From Adiantum capillus-veneris (taxonomy: Eukaryota > Streptophyta > Polypodiopsida > Polypodiales > Pteridaceae), in the NCBI GenBank assembly GCA_014529385.2, contig CM043946.1, positions 34,864,558 to 34,928,557 of the forward strand: a DNA stretch of 64,000 nucleotides, read 5' to 3'. The position numbers and the translations under genes are program-made. Numbering within the stretch: the stretch's first letter is position 1; each line of letters opens with the position of its first letter. The notes under the pieces were generated by a model. It saw only the letters and a program-made list of their open reading frames with translations. It was not told the origin of the DNA and did no database searches. Shown in pieces: positions 31,607-43,896 of the stretch.

Positions 31607-32755
31607 TCATTCTTCCCTCCATTCAAACTTAGCAAAAATGAGAGCATACACCGGCTTAGCTATTACAACATACATATATATGAAACACCTATAGTACCCA
31701 CAATGCCCCATAAATTCCTGTACTTCCTTCATCTTTGTTGGTCTCAGTAGTGCAACAATTTTTTGTACCTTCTCTTGATCAGTTGAAATTCCATTTTTGG
31801 ACACAATGTGGCCAAAAATTTTACCTTGTCTTACCATGAAGACACATTTTCCCAATTTTAAGCAAATACAATACGTTTTGTATTTTTCAAAGGCTTTTCC
31901 TATATGAATTATGTGGTCACTTCTTCGATGATAGTGAACACAAAGATCATCCATCTAAATCTCCAAAAATTGTCTGCGATATTCCTTGAATACGTGACTC
32001 ATTAGTCTTTGAAATGTAGCAAGGGCATTGGTCAAGCCAAAAGGCATTACCCTGTAGGCAAATATACCCCACTCTATTGTAAAAGTTGTCTTATGCTGAT
32101 CTTTTTTTTTAATTGTCAAGTGATTGTAGCCTGAGAACCCATCCAAAAAACTATAGGCCTCTTTCCCTGCAACCCTCTCAATAACATGATCCATTATGGA
32201 CAGTGGATAGTTATCCCTGACGCTGGCTGCATTCACCTATTTGAGGTTTACACAGACATGCAATTTGCCATTCTTTTTGGGTACTACCACAATAGGGGAC
32301 ACCCAATCCGTACAATCTTGTAGATAAACTCGACATCCTTTAGTTTGTCTATCTCTTCCTTAATTTTCTTAGCAAAAGTCTCATTGTATGTGTAAGGACG
32401 TTGTCTACGTGGTCTCACTGTTAAGGGTTATCGTGTGCTAACATATCTCAGGATCTATTCCCTTTAGATCTTTGTATGGCCATGCAAAGACATGTTTGTA
32501 TTGTCTGAGCGTATCAACTAGAAGTTGCTCTTCTTTGTCAGTAAGGTTTGTGGCAATGTATGCCGGTTTAGGCTCCTCGCTTGGTTTTGCTAAGTTGATG
32601 CATTTGGCTTTTTTAGGCCAATCATATGAAGTTCCTGGTTCTTTGGGATCTCGTTTGGGTTTTTGCACCACAATTTTCCTATCCTGAATAGTATACTTCT
32701 TATAGTGGGAAGGTGCATCGAATTTATCATCGTTCGATTCCTCATCACTTTCCAT
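31607..32755 (-). pseudogene. Element A reverse transcriptase
   Basis: The only RT of this gypsy family in the window. Minus-strand frames give YIATNLTDKEEQLLVDTLRQ...K-D-L-K-G-I-D-P-E (32438-32570), a damaged stretch 32237-32437, then N-Y-P-L-S-I-M-D, FLDGFSGYNHLTIKKKDQHK, F-A-Y-R-V-M-P-F-G-L-T-N-A, a stop directly before the catalytic M-D-D-L-C-V-H box (about 31950), and E-V-Q-E-F-M-G-H-C-G-Y-Y-R-C-F. The domain order and L-D-G-F-S-G-Y-N box are typical of Athila/Tat-side plant gypsy RT, although the lineage needs a tree. Confidence 0.88.
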
Positions 32756-33290
32756 TTTAGTTGTCCAAACTTCCTACAAGGCTCGTTTCAATTCATTGTA
32801 TATGATTTTGCGCTTCATTTTGGACAGCTTCGTTGATTTCTCAAAATTGCTCTCTCTTTTTTTGGTTTTTGTGTGTTCTCCTTTTTTTATTTTGTTTTGG
32901 TTGAGTCGGGTTTCATGTACCTCTTTGATATCCCGTCCTTGAGGCAGGCCGTTGTTTTTGCTAACCTTAAGTACTGTGTTTTTTTTGTTAACAGAGGTAC
33001 TAAGTCTTTATTGTGCTTGTTTTGATTTTTTTTGTGTTTATCTTGATATTTGTGTTGTCTTTGAGGATTTTGGTTTGGGAAATCATAGTAGATCACCCGT
33101 CGATCCTTCCGTTTGATGTTCTGATTTCAGCTACTAGACAACTCGTCCTCTGTGTTTTTCTCTAAGAGCTTATCAATCCAGCCTTGGAAATCATCTGCGT
33201 CCATTTGGTCAAGGTCTCTTACTAAAATTTCATCCACTATGCGTCGGCACTCAGCAATCCCCTTCTCATCGGGGACTTCCCTTCTGTAAC
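32756..33290 (-). other. Element A spacer between protease and RT
   Basis: Minus-strand remains of the pol linker with no long frame. It is rich in A runs on the minus strand (32880-33060) and holds Lys/Asn/Gln-rich fragments. Nothing else seen. Confidence 0.5.
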
Positions 33291-34133
33291 TTCGGATTTA
33301 GGCTGACACCCAACATATGGAATGGAATGATATCATATCCTTCCTCATCGCAAAACGAGGTGAGGGTCACCTTGTTTACACAAACATCAAGAGTGGCTAG
33401 TATCTCTTGCCATCCAAAAGGTTCGAACATCTCTTCTGGAAAAGGCTCTGGTATATATTCCTTGATTTGTGTAGTCCTATCAAGAGTACAATTTTCCCTT
33501 TTTAAACTTCCACCTTCGGAAGCTTCTCCTATCCATTGATGAGCTTTGTTTTGCAGCCAAGCCGGTATGGTCTGCCCAATATGATATCAAAATTGTTGCT
33601 CTCATTGAAATTCATAATAGAAAACATGTGTTCATATGAAATTTTGCAAGAGGTTACCACCATCTAGTCCAGAATGCCAATGGTCTTTCCAGATACCCAT
33701 CTGCTAATTGAAGTTTTATTCTTGTCTTTCAAAGAGCAGGTTTCCCCCATTTTTTCCACATTGCTTTGGTAGCTATGTCTATTCCAATCCCACTATCTGA
33801 TATTGCTATTGACTTAACCCCTTTGTACTCCACCGATAGGGTAGTATTTCCTTCTTCACCTCACAATAATCCCCTACCTTGTTCACTGGTACTGGCTCAT
33901 GTTTAGTTTGTTTCGAGGGTTGTGTCTTCAGTGTGTTTGGAGAAGCATTGGGTGGCAGAATTATCAGCCCTATTTTTTCCAAATTTTTCCCGACATCATC
34001 TTGGTCTGATTTACAATAAGTCTGACAAAGTTAGTGTACAATGGATAGGGGATGACATCAACTCATGAAGATTTTTAGTATCCATCATCTTAGGATTGTC
34101 TTTCCATTGAGACGGTACTTTCTTCACCTCCGA
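33291..34133 (-). pseudogene. Element A protease (first, pre-RT)
   Basis: Minus strand, frameshifted. The retropepsin start with S-D-S-G-I-G-I-D-I-A-T-K-A-M-W-K-K-W and intact D-S-G is at about 33760-33820, preceded by V-E-Y-K-G-V-K-S and followed by T-R-I-K-L-Q-L-A-D-G. The conserved trailing segment with P-F-P-E-E-M-F-E-P is at about 33420-33460. The T-L-A-E-L-L lead-in is poorly preserved. Confidence 0.75.
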
Positions 34134-34856
34134 TCAAGTTTCATGGTTACCAATAAATGAAGGTAAAGTCTTTAACGACTGCGGTTTACTGTCTTCCAAT
34201 ATCATTTTACCTGCATCACCATATATTGATTTGATGTCATTTGGGTAGAGTTCATGCTCCAGCTGAATCTCTATGATGGGAGCTAACAGAAGTGTAGCAC
34301 TTCCATCTTTTCTATTCTTGATATGCTCCCATAGCTCATGAGGCCATTGTTCTTCTACTTTTGGAATTGGTAGTGGTGCTTGAGAATACATTCCATCTGT
34401 TGTGTTGTCTACCACCCTCGTATCCAATAATGTTTCGTTTACAGAATTTGTTTGGTCTTCATTTTCAATTACCCACCCCTCTAACTCTTGAATTTTTTCT
34501 CGCATTAATACCTCAGTTTTTTGAGCAGTAGGAACTGATGGTTCCATAAGCGCTTGAGCGGCTTGGATGAGCTCCTTCCACATCTTTAGCCTCTCTTTCT
34601 CATAGCCTAGATGAGGGTATGTTAACCACCTATCCTCTTGGGTTTGGTTAGGCTTTAGCCTTGCCTTGTAAGCTTTTAAAATTGCATCCAAAGGTTCAAA
34701 ACCCTTGTCTACCAAGACAGATCCTCCCGATGGTATAATCGATGGTTTTTTTATCTTGCTGTTTCCCTTAAGGTCTCTTTCCCTTTGCTGTTGTTCCTCT
34801 ATTTGCATTAATTTGGTTTCCAATGCCGTTTTTTCTTTTTCTCTTTTGGCATTCAT
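34134..34856 (-). pseudogene. Element A gag-pol linker
   Basis: Open minus-strand frame of 240 residues: basic/coiled start (M-N-A-K-R-E-K-E-K-T), S-G-G-S-V-L-V-D-K-G-F, LDAILKAYKARLKPNQTQED then R-W-L-T-Y, and L-I-Q-A-A-Q-A-L-M-E-P. The same linker is in C (24699 on) and B (9478 on). Function unknown; position suggests a Gag-Pol spacer. Confidence 0.7.
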
Positions 34857-35548
34857 CTTGTCTCGTTTTGCCTTTCAGGATTTCCTAGGGGTTAAGACAG
34901 ACAAATTTTCTATCTCTGTTTGGCTAGCTGGGATGTTCCTTACTGCCTCATGTGCTTGAGCTCTAGTTACTGCATTCATCGGAATGTTTGGTTTTGTTTC
35001 TGATCCACTTGAGCTTGGCACAATCCCCATCTTGTTCATGGTTGCTTTCCCTTTGTTGTCAGGGTTTTTTGGGCAGTGTGGAATGAGATGGTCAGTGGTA
35101 CATCCATCACAAAATGCAAACAGGTTTACCCGTTCTCCTTTGTTTGGAAAAACTCTTACCCAATGATCACCACCACATTCATAGCATGGTCCTACAGGTG
35201 GTGGAGAAGCTTGTGGAGCCCCCATTGGTTGTCCTACCCTAGGAGGATACCCCTAGGTTTGTAGCCCTAATTTTCCATGAACATAAGCATATTTTCATCG
35301 ACCAAGTAATGGTTTTTAGTTGTCTGTGCTATGTATGAGGGCTTGGGAATCTCTTCAGGACTTATCCATGGAATGTGTCCCTCCTGAGCATATGCATTCC
35401 CATCAAATCCCCTCTCGTAAGTATTGTCTGAATCTTCCCAATATGAGACTACTTGGAACATACTCTGATCAGAAGGTGGTTTAATGGGTCGAGAAATCTT
35501 CACCATAGCCCTATTTTCTTGGGGCAAGGGAGGCTGATGTCCCAACAT
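34857..35548 (-). pseudogene. Element A gag zinc-knuckle region
   Basis: Minus strand: CYECGGDHWVRVF (about 35145-35185, last Cys replaced) and CDGCTTDHLIPHC (about 35075-35115), both with x3 spacing. The first knuckle remnant, CNTCGGDQP, is at about 35775-35800. A Pro-rich spacer frame (35267-35548) lies before them. Parallel to C 23886-24251. Confidence 0.75.
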
Positions 35549-36490
35549 AGGTTGAGGTTTTTCCTGCCCTAGGATTGTGTTATTTGGACCTACTTGGTAC
35601 CTTGGAGAAGGCGGAAATTTCTGCCCACCACGTGGTCCGTATTTCTGTCTAACATAGTTTCGATTATAGAAACATTCGTGAGTTTCATGGTTGGTCCATT
35701 TTTGTTCCGTAGCACACCACTTCAGTACTTGTTGTGCGTTTACTCCTGGCCTTCGTTGAAGGTTTCACCACTAGGTTGGCTGATCTCCTCCACAAGTGTT
35801 GCATTTTTGGGTGGGTGGTTGCCGTGTGTTTGGGTTCATCTTGTTTCCTTGATTTATCCTTCTGATCATTTCCTCGATCATTTGATCACTGTCCGACACA
35901 ATTGGGTTTTGCCCGCCCAGTTTTGTCTTGGAATCACTAGTGGTTGAAGAGGTGCTACTTGTTCCCTGACCTGTGTCTTCAGTCACCTCCCCATATGCCT
36001 TGCAGTTATCTACCAAATACAATGCCTCTTTTGTGACTTTCTCAAAAGTTACACATGCCTTCAAGTCCAAGTCCTTTTTGAGCGTGTCATTTTGCAATCC
36101 TTCTATGAAAAGGACTGACAGTCTTTCATCATAAGATAGTTCTTGAGCAGGGCATCTATCTCTATACTCCTTGAAACGAAGTGATGCTTCCTTCACTTTC
36201 TCTTTCTCCTTTTGCTTAAATACATAGATATGGGAGACAATGTTATGCATGATCCCCCTCTTTGAGAATTCCTCAGCAAACTCTGGGAAACGTTTCTCAA
36301 TACTTGGGAATTCCAAGTTGTTTGATGGTTGGAACCAAATCAAAGCAGTCCCTTCTAATGTCAACCCAAAACCTTCACATTGAGTATGGAAATCAGTTAC
36401 TTGTTCCGCCCTCAACACTTGTTTGAAGATCAAAACATGGGCATACGGATCTCCTGATCCATTATACTTTTTGGGTACACATTTTTCCAC
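35549..36490 (-). pseudogene. Element A gag core, copy 1
   Basis: Open minus-strand frame 35771-36490: K-C-V-P-K-K-Y-N-G-S-G-D-P-Y-A-H, F-G-L-T-L-E-G-T-A-L-I-W-F, F-S-K-R-G-I-M-H-N-I-V-S, FEKVTKEALYLVDNCKAYGE, then a Ser/Thr-rich region and the first zinc-knuckle remnant. The base range from 36265 upward is repeated as copy 2 (42305-42566), about 95% identical by eye. Confidence 0.85.
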
Positions 36491-37818
36491 CTGAGATGGT
36501 CACATGCGTCTGGCCTCTGCAACCATTCTAACAACACCTAGTCCTCTTGGTGTTGCTTCTCTAAGTTCATAATCTCCTCTTGGTACTATACAAGTGGTAT
36601 CCTATCAGCTATACATTTGTCAAGTTGATCTCGTGTAAGTGACATTAGGAACAATATTGTCCCTATGTGTGTTCATGGAATCCCTAGACCACGTTGGTCC
36701 TAAAGGCCCTGTGTTTGGGACTCATTCATGTCCAAAAGACTCCTCCACCCTGGTTCTCATTGGGCTCACATGTACAATTTAAGGTCTTGTGTGAGTAGTC
36801 ATGGTTTTTACCTCTTCCAGATTTACATAGTATGGGTGGAGTGGTCCCCCAAAATATGTATATCTCTCTAATTCCTTACGATCCATTAGAGAGTACTTGC
36901 GGACATACTTGTCTATTATGACCACCTGAATACTTCTCCCCTCCATATACGTGTAAACATACAGGTTTCTACGGTCAGTTAGTTCCTTGATGTGGGATTC
37001 GTCACATCTGTAATAGAGTGTTTGTTCTCCATTATTGAACTTATATAGCTCCACATATGTGTTATATGTATTAAGGCACTCTGTCTCATTCGTGCATCTG
37101 AGTACCACATTTTCTCCATTTTGGGTGGCTCATCGGCCAGCTCGTTATCTACCTTGTCCTTGGTGCTTGTCATTCCCCCATTTATCCACAATGAAAGGGT
37201 TATGAACCACTAGATACATCATTTCCTCTCAATCGAAATATCTATCCCCATCATAATCAACATCTACAAGGTCTCTAAACTTGCTCGCCTTATTTTCCAA
37301 CTTAACATAGTAGCGCTCCATTCCATCCTTATAGATTTTGGCCTTAAAGCACATTTTCAAATTGAAACTTCAAATACAATAATTTTACATGAGATGCGGG
37401 CTAAGAAGCACCTGCCCCCATCGAAGCTTTTCCTTAGGGTTTGACCTATTAGAATCCTTAGTCATGAGGCTGTATGATCTCTTTGACGAAGTGTCAGAGA
37501 AGCTCTCCTCTAAAATGGGTTCTAAAGGTGGCAGTGGTCTCTGATTCAAACTTTCTTCCATTGAGTGATTGCTCCCTTGGTCAAAGATGTTGGGATTCTT
37601 GTTCTAGTACAATCTTCTTGATCGCAAATTCATGAAGAATTGGTAATTCAAAATCCAAACCAGGTTACCTCATTAGATAGTTAAAATCCCTCGTTTGATC
37701 TTGCTTGCTGGGGTAGTATCCTCTAGTACCTCCAACCTGTCAATAATTTGCTAGATAGTTGTGAGCTTACAGTCGTGCTTGTTAGTTCTTGCTCTTAATC
37801 GACAAAATTTAGCTAGGT
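36491..37818 (-). pseudogene. Element A gag N-terminal extension and leader end, copy 1
   Basis: Minus-strand frames 36779-37108 (LYVYTYMEGRSIQVVIIDKY, K-E-L-E-R-Y-T-Y-F-G-G) and 36979-37390 carry the extension; the gag start lies near 37640. The sequence 37059-37063 (GTGTT) is the uninterrupted equivalent of the P2 target site in copy 2. At 37818 this element stops, after 'agctaggt', and the truncated copia P1 begins. Confidence 0.75.
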
Positions 37819-40800
37819 CTGTGAAGCGCACCATTATTCCTCACATTCGTTCAGCAAAATCTGCAAAACAGGCTTGGGATATTCTAGCAGGTCTTTATGC
37901 AAGCCGCAATGAGGCTAAAATTGCTTTGCTGCGTAAAGAGCTAGAGTCGAAGATTATGCATGAGGAAGATGATATGGACACTTTTCTTGCTAGTGTCAAG
38001 GATATCAATGAGCAACTCATTTCTGCAGGTGAAGTCATTTCGGACAGTTCCCTTGTGCAGACTATTCTTGATGCCTTACCAGATTCCTACCAGACTTTTG
38101 CTAGTACTTGGAGACTGATGACCCAAGGAAATCCTGAAGTTGTCAAGTTTGATGCATTATGTACATTGCTGTTGCAAGAGTCACTTTCTAGAAAAAACAG
38201 GACTAGGCAGCGTGCAGTTGAACAGGCTTTTATTGCTTCTCAAAGAAAGGGTGGTAACAGTAATGCAGCCACTTCTTATGGTTCTGCTGCGAGTAGCAAA
38301 AATTCTGTTCCTAATGCTTCTGCTGGCAGCACTTCGTCTGGAAATTCTGGTGATAAGGGCAAAAAGAAGATGCGTTGCCATTATTGTAAAGCCAATGATC
38401 ACTTGATCAAGTCGTGTCCTAAGTTGAAGGCCAAAGAGGCTAAGAAGAAAGAGGGTGGTTCCACTGCAAATGCTGGTTCCACTACAAATGCAGCCATTGT
38501 TGAGTCTTCTGTGAAAGGAGATTGTGATGTTGATGTTGATGCAGAATGGGCTTTTAGCGCAGAGTGCACCTACAATCCTGTTGTCCATGATGCATGCTTG
38601 TCAGTTGCTGCAGATTCACATGTGTGGTATTTCGACAGTGGTGCTACAAAGCACATTACCTCACATCGTGAATTGTTTACCTCTCTCGAGTCTGTACCTC
38701 ATGGGAATTCAGTCACTTGTGCCAACAACGCCTCTTATCCAGTTCAGGGAGTTGGAAAGATTGTGCTCACTGCTGCTAATGGCAGTTCCTTCACACTTGT
38801 TGATGCACTTTATGTACCTGGGATCAAGAAGAATCTCTTGTCTGTATCCGCACTTGCTAGACTTGGACTTGTAGTCAAATTTGTGGATGACAGATGTACA
38901 GTTCATGATCTCAGTTTTGGTGATGAAATTGTTGCATCTGGGCTTTTGTGCCGTGGGCTGTATAAGCTCACTTTGTATGACAAGTGTGGACAAAATTTTG
39001 CAAATGCTGTTGCAGATTCAAGGGCTATTTCAGATGCAAAACTTTGGCATGCACGTTTTGGTCATCTGAATTTTGCCAGTTTGCTGCGTTTGCAGAAATC
39101 TGATATGGTTGCTTCTTTGCCGCCTCTTGAAGCACCTATCAAACATGTTTGTGAAGGCTGTATTCTGGGTAAAATGCAGCGTTCTAAGTTTCCAAAGGAT
39201 GGTTCAGTTAGGGCCACATGCAGGTTGCAGCTTGTGCATAGTGATGTTTGTGGGCCCATGCAAACTCCATCCTTGGGCAATTACCTGTACTTCGTGACTT
39301 TCATTGATGATTACTCCAGGCATGCATGGGTATTTCCGCTTAAAGCGAAGTCCGAAGTTTTTATGTGCTTCAAACAATTTTTGGCTATGGCTGAAAATGT
39401 CTCAAAATGTACTATGGGCACCCTCCGTTCCGATCGAGGGGGGGAGTATATGTCTCATGAATTTAATGCATTTCTGGCTAGTCGTGGGATAAAACACCAA
39501 TGTACAGTGCCTTATACACCTCAGCAAAATGGTGTTGCTGAGAGGAAAAATAGGTCACTAACGGAAATGGCACGATGTATGGTCAAAAGTCAAGCTTTGC
39601 CGCATTCTTTTTGGCTTGAGGCCATCATGTGTGCCACTTATGTACTTAACAGGTGTCCTACGAAAGCTTTGCAGTCTATTACTCCATATGAAGCATGGCA
39701 TGATAGAAAACCTTCTATTGAGCACATGCGTGTTTTTGGCTGTTTGGCATATGCTTTGGTGCCACAAGTGCAGCGCAGAAAATTGGATGATAAGGCTGTC
39801 AAATGTATTTTTGTTGGTTATAGTGCTGAAAGCAAAGGTTACAGGTTGTATCATCCGCAAACAAAACGTATTCTGGTTTCACGGGATGTAGTGTTTGTGG
39901 AAGACTCTGTTCAGCCCTTGCTGTCATGTACTAGAGACAGTAATGTAAGCTCACAGGACATTTATGACACTTTGTTGCCTCTTTTCAGTGGTGGAAATAC
40001 GAATGTAAGTTCCAATGAGGCAAATGTACAGCCTATGGGGGTTTCTGAAAATGTTTTAGAACAGCCTATCACTGATGCAGGTGTACATGATGTACTTGAT
40101 GAGGAAAGGGCTGAAAATGAGCAGGCTAGAGGTATGCCAAAATGGCTGGTGCACACTTTGCGTGACAGTAAATTGGATGCACCTTTATCTAGTCGTACTC
40201 GTTCAAGCTCTCGCCATGCATCTTATGCATCAGATTGTTATGCTTTGGCTGTGTCTAGTTTACATGATGTTGAGGAGCCTCTGTCTTTTGATGAAGCACA
40301 AAATTCAGAAAATTGGATTCCTGCCATGAAATCAGAATATGATGCACTTATAGAGAATGACACATGGACTTTATGTGATTTGCCTCCTGGCAAAAAGGCC
40401 ATTGGTACGAAGTGGGTTTACAAGTTGAAACGCAAGCCGGATGGTGAGATCGATCGCCATAAGGCTCGACTTGTTGCAAAGGGTTATGCACAACAAAAAG
40501 GCATAGATTATGAAGAGACTTTTGCTCCCACTTGTCGTATGACTACTGTGCGTTTTCTATGTGCATTGGCAGCTCATTTTGGTTGGGATGTACATCAATC
40601 AGACATTGTTACTGCTTTCTTGAATGGTGACATATTTGAGGAAGTTTATGTAACGCAGCCTCGCGGTTTTGTCATAAAAGGACAAGAGGACAAAGTGTGC
40701 AAATGTAAGAAGGCTTTGTATGGGTTGAAGCAATCTCCTCGTGCTTGGTATGAGAAAGCTGACACTCATTTGGTTAAACGAGGCTTTCGTAACAGTCCAA

Positions 40801-41813
40801 CAGAAAGCACATTGTATGTAAAGCGTGATGATGATGTATTTCTCATTGTGGTTCTTTATGTTGATGATTTGCTGATCACTGGACCAAATGAGAGACATAT
40901 TGCTGAATTTAAGGCTGATTTGAATGCTACTTTCAAGATGAAAGATTTGGGGTTGTTGCATCATTACTTGGGTATACAGTTTAAGCAGTGTGATGGTGGT
41001 ATTGCCTTGTGTCAGAAAAGTTACATAGAGACATTGCTATGTAAGTTTGGACTTGAGGATTGCAAACCTATTGCCACTCCCATGGAAACAGGTTTGAAGT
41101 TGAGTCTACATGATGCTGGCGATCCTGCTGATGTCACTCTTTACCAAACTGCTGTTGGCTGCCTCATTTATGTATGCAACACGAGGCCAGATATTCAGTT
41201 TGCAGTCTCGCAGGTCAGCAAATTTATGCATAGCCCAGGGTCTAAGCATTGGCAGGCTGTCAAGAGGATTTTCCGCTACCTTAGTGGCACTTTACATCTT
41301 GGCTTGTTTTATCCCAAGGGGGGATCATTGCCGCCAGACTTACATGCTTTTTCGGACTCAGATTGGGCTGGTTGTTTTGACACGCGAGTGTCCACAAGTG
41401 GTTTTTGTTTCATGCTTGGCAGTTCATGTATATCATGGTTGAGCAAGAAGCAACCTACTGTGGCCACTTCGAGTTGTGAGGCTGAGTACAGGGCAGTCTT
41501 CACAGCTACGGTTGAGTGTGTATGGCTCAAACGCCTTATGGCTGACTTGGGTGTTGGACAGGACACTGCCAACACTATCTACACTGACAGTCAGAGCGCA
41601 TTGGCAGTTGCGAGGAACCCAGTTTTTCATGCTCGCACAAAGCACATTGAGGTGCATTACCACTATGTCAGGGAGAGGCTCTCAGCAGGAGAGATCAGCT
41701 TGGCTTATGTGCCAACACAGGACAACCTTGCAGATCTTTTCACAAAGGCATTATCTCGTGAGAAGCTTGAAGCTTTTCGCAAAGCTTTGGGCTTACTCCC
41801 CTTTGTGGACTGA
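37819..41813 (+). CDS. P1 Gag-Pol polyprotein (copia), N-terminally truncated, frame open
   Basis: About 1330 codons without a stop. Gag remnant with K-Q-A-W-D-I-L and D-A-L-P-D-S-Y; zinc knuckle CHYCKANDHLIKSC (38375-38420, C-x2-C-x4-H-x4-C); protease W-Y-F-D-S-G-A-T-K-H (38626); pre-integrase LWHARFGHLNF (39042); integrase HSDVCGPMQ, F-I-D-D-Y-S-R, S-D-R-G-G-E-Y and Q-Q-N-G-V-A-E-R-K; RT with L-Y-V-D-D-L-L-I (40855); RNase H with S-D-S-D-W-A-G-C and TKHIEVHYHYVRE. The open frame extends 20 codons left to about 37761, but those codons are antisense element A sequence. Pol is preserved, yet without its 5' LTR it has no promoter of its own. Confidence 0.93.
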
Positions 41814-41888
41814 TCCTGTCCTCAGGGCATGGCACTTCCCTTTACTCATGTGCCAGCTCTCGTTCACCGCATCACTCCAGGGGGGATT

Positions 41889-42115
41889 TGTTACCATATA
41901 CATGTGGTAGTGATGTGTGTGAACACACTAGGACCGCCGGGGCATTTTTTCCCTCTTTAGGAGGTTTTTTCCCCCGTGCATTATATATACGCCCATCACT
42001 CTAGGGCTATCTATCTTTCCATTGCACACTAAGTAACACACTCTCTATTGTGTGCCTTGAGCTTCCTTCGTCTTCTCCAAGCTGTGTGTGTTTCTCTGCA
42101 ACCCTAATTCCAACA
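41889..42115 (+). repeat. P1 3' LTR
   Basis: 227 bp, TGTTACC to CCAACA, preceded by a purine tract (aggggggattt, 41879-41888). TATA-like 'tatatata' at about 41983-41990. Short LTRs of this size are common in copia elements. Confidence 0.88.
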
Positions 42116-42304
42116 AGCTCTTGCCAGTTTTGGGCTTGTGGGATGGTTTTTTGCATCCAAATTCAATTTTGAAAGGACCACTAGACTCTCTGTTATGCCC
42201 TCTATCACGAGGAGAATAGATCTTTGGATGTTGTTCTACGAATTCCTGCAAATTGTGTAACCTGAAAACATATAGACGACACATGGCCAGATTTTTCTAG
42301 GACA
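42116..42304 (+). pseudogene. CACTA TNP2-like transposase fragment, copy 1
   Basis: Same sequence as 49748-49936, which leads into CACTA transposase. The readable part is R-S-L-D-V-V-L-R-I-P-A-N-C followed by D-D-T-W-P-D-F, a segment characteristic of TNP2 upstream of the R-N-L-R-x-G-L-A motif. Cut at 42304 by the duplication breakpoint. Confidence 0.65.
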
Positions 42305-43103
42305 AGAATTCCTCAGCGAACTCTGGGAAACGTTTCTCAATACTTGGTAATTCCAAGTTGTTTAATGGTTGGAACCAAGTCAAAGTAGTCCCTTCTAATG
42401 TCAACCCAAAACCTTCATATTGAGTATGGAAATCAGTTACTTGTTCCACTCTCAACACTTGTTTGAAGATCAAAACATGGGCATACGGATCTTCTGATCC
42501 ATTATACTTTTTGGGTACGCATTTTTCCACCTGAGATGGTCGCATGCGTCTGGCCTCTGCAACCATTTTAACAACACTTGGTCCTCTTGGTGTTGCTTCT
42601 CTAGGTTCATAATCTCCTCTTGGTACTATACAAGTGGTATCCTATCGGCTATATGTTTGTCAAGTTGATCTCGTCTAAGTGACATCAGGAACAATACTGT
42701 CCCTATGTGTGTTCAAGGAATCCCTAGACCATGTTGGTCCTAAAGGCCATGTGTTTGGGACTTGTTCATGTCCAAAAGACTCCTCCACCCTGGTTCTCAT
42801 TGGGCTCACATATACAATTTCAGGTCTTGTGTGAGTAGTCATGGTTTTTACCTCTTCCGGATTTACATAGTATCGGTGGAGTGGTCCCCCAAAATATGTA
42901 TATCTCTCTAATTCCTTACGATCCATTAGAGAGTACTTTCTGACATACTTGTCTATTATGACCACCTGGATACTTCTCCCCTCCATATACGTGTAAACAT
43001 ACAAGTTTTTACGGTCAGTTAGTTCCTTGATGTGGGATTTGTCACATCTGTAATAGAGTGTTTGTTCTCCATTATTGAACTTATATAGCTCCACATACGT
43101 GTT
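42305..43103 (-). pseudogene. Element A gag, copy 2 (core start and extension)
   Basis: Minus strand, 42305-42566: C-V-P-K-K-Y-N-G-S-E-D-P-Y and FGLTLEGTTLTWFQPLNNLE, ending A-E-E-F at the breakpoint. 42675-43094: L-Y-K-F-N-N-G-E-Q, LYVYTYMEGRSIQVVIIDKY. About 95% identical to copy 1 by eye. Interrupted at 43103 by P2 and resumed at 48717. Confidence 0.85.
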
Positions 43104-43895
43104 TGTTAAGTATGGAGCCTGATTTACCCTTGTAATTTTCTGTGGTAAAAGCGCACATTTGTAAGGCCCCCATTATGAGGAGAAGCCATCGTGCATGAAG
43201 GAAAATCACTCACCGGAAACCAAAATTTTCACGGACAAGAATCAGGGGCAACTTTAAAGGCCTCGGGGGCGGAGGCCCCCGAGACTTTTTTTCGCTGGAA
43301 TATTATGGCCGGACGACGGCCGGAAAGTGGTCGGAAAACAACCGGTCGGTTGGTCGGTGGCCGGTAGTCAATGGCCGATGGCCGGTGGTCGGAAGTCAAT
43401 GGCCGGTGGCCGGTGGTCGGAAGTCAATGGCCGGTGGCCGGTGGCCGAATTCAAAAGCGGACTTGTCTTCTCAAGGGCGGCCACACATGGGCGGATTGGA
43501 GGGTCCGATTTGGACTTATTTGCACAAGGGCGTCTACACATGGCTGTCTCTCATAAGAGAGGGTAGCCCTTTTGGCCTATAAAAGGAGGCCATTTCTACA
43601 CACATTTCATAGTGTGAAGTTGATGCAACAAGGTGAGTGTGAGGTGGTGAGAGTGAAGCAAGGCGGGAGCTCCATTAAGGGTATAATCCCTTTGTAAACT
43701 ACTTCTTGTTTTGAAGTAATAAAGCCATTGAGTGGCTGCTTTCCCGTGGACGTAGCCCACATTGGGTGAACCACGTATATCGTGTGTACTCTCTCTCTCT
43801 CTCTCTCTACTCTATAATCTCGTGTATATAAATCTGTCTCTCTCCATTAAGTAATCTACTCAATTATCTATTTAGCTACGTCTTATTTCCAAACA
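43104..43895 (+). repeat. P2 5' LTR
   Basis: 792 bp. It holds a GC-rich minisatellite (about 43363-43446, 28-bp unit built of ggccggtggccg and gtcggaagtcaatg), a TATA-like 'cctataaaag' at about 43577-43586, and a CT microsatellite at 43789-43808. Confidence 0.95.
43577..43586 (+). promoter_or_regulatory. Probable TATA box of the P2 LTR
   Basis: cctataaaag, followed about 30 bp downstream by 'acacacatttcatag', a plausible start region. Present in the 3' LTR at about 48401 as well. Confidence 0.6.
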
Positions 43896-43896
43896 A

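Larger units (their letters stand above)
37819..42115 (+). mobile_element. Element P1: Ty1/copia retrotransposon, 5'-truncated
   Basis: Copia order (protease, integrase, RT, RNase H) in one long frame, a polypurine tract and a 227-bp 3' LTR. The 5' LTR, primer site and start of gag are missing: the gag frame begins abruptly at 37819 against element A. AGCTC follows the 3' LTR (42116-42120), and the undisturbed site exists at 49748-49752. The truncation removed about 275 bp of flanking sequence as well, judged from the second copy. Confidence 0.9.

Noticed and set aside
38140-41910. Many 60-140 codon ORFs in other frames across P1
   Set aside because: Shadows of the 1330-codon copia frame.
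43327-43582. Overlapping Gly/Trp-rich ORFs in the P2 LTR (also 48151-48441)
   Set aside because: They come from the GC minisatellite inside a non-coding LTR and recur identically in both LTRs.
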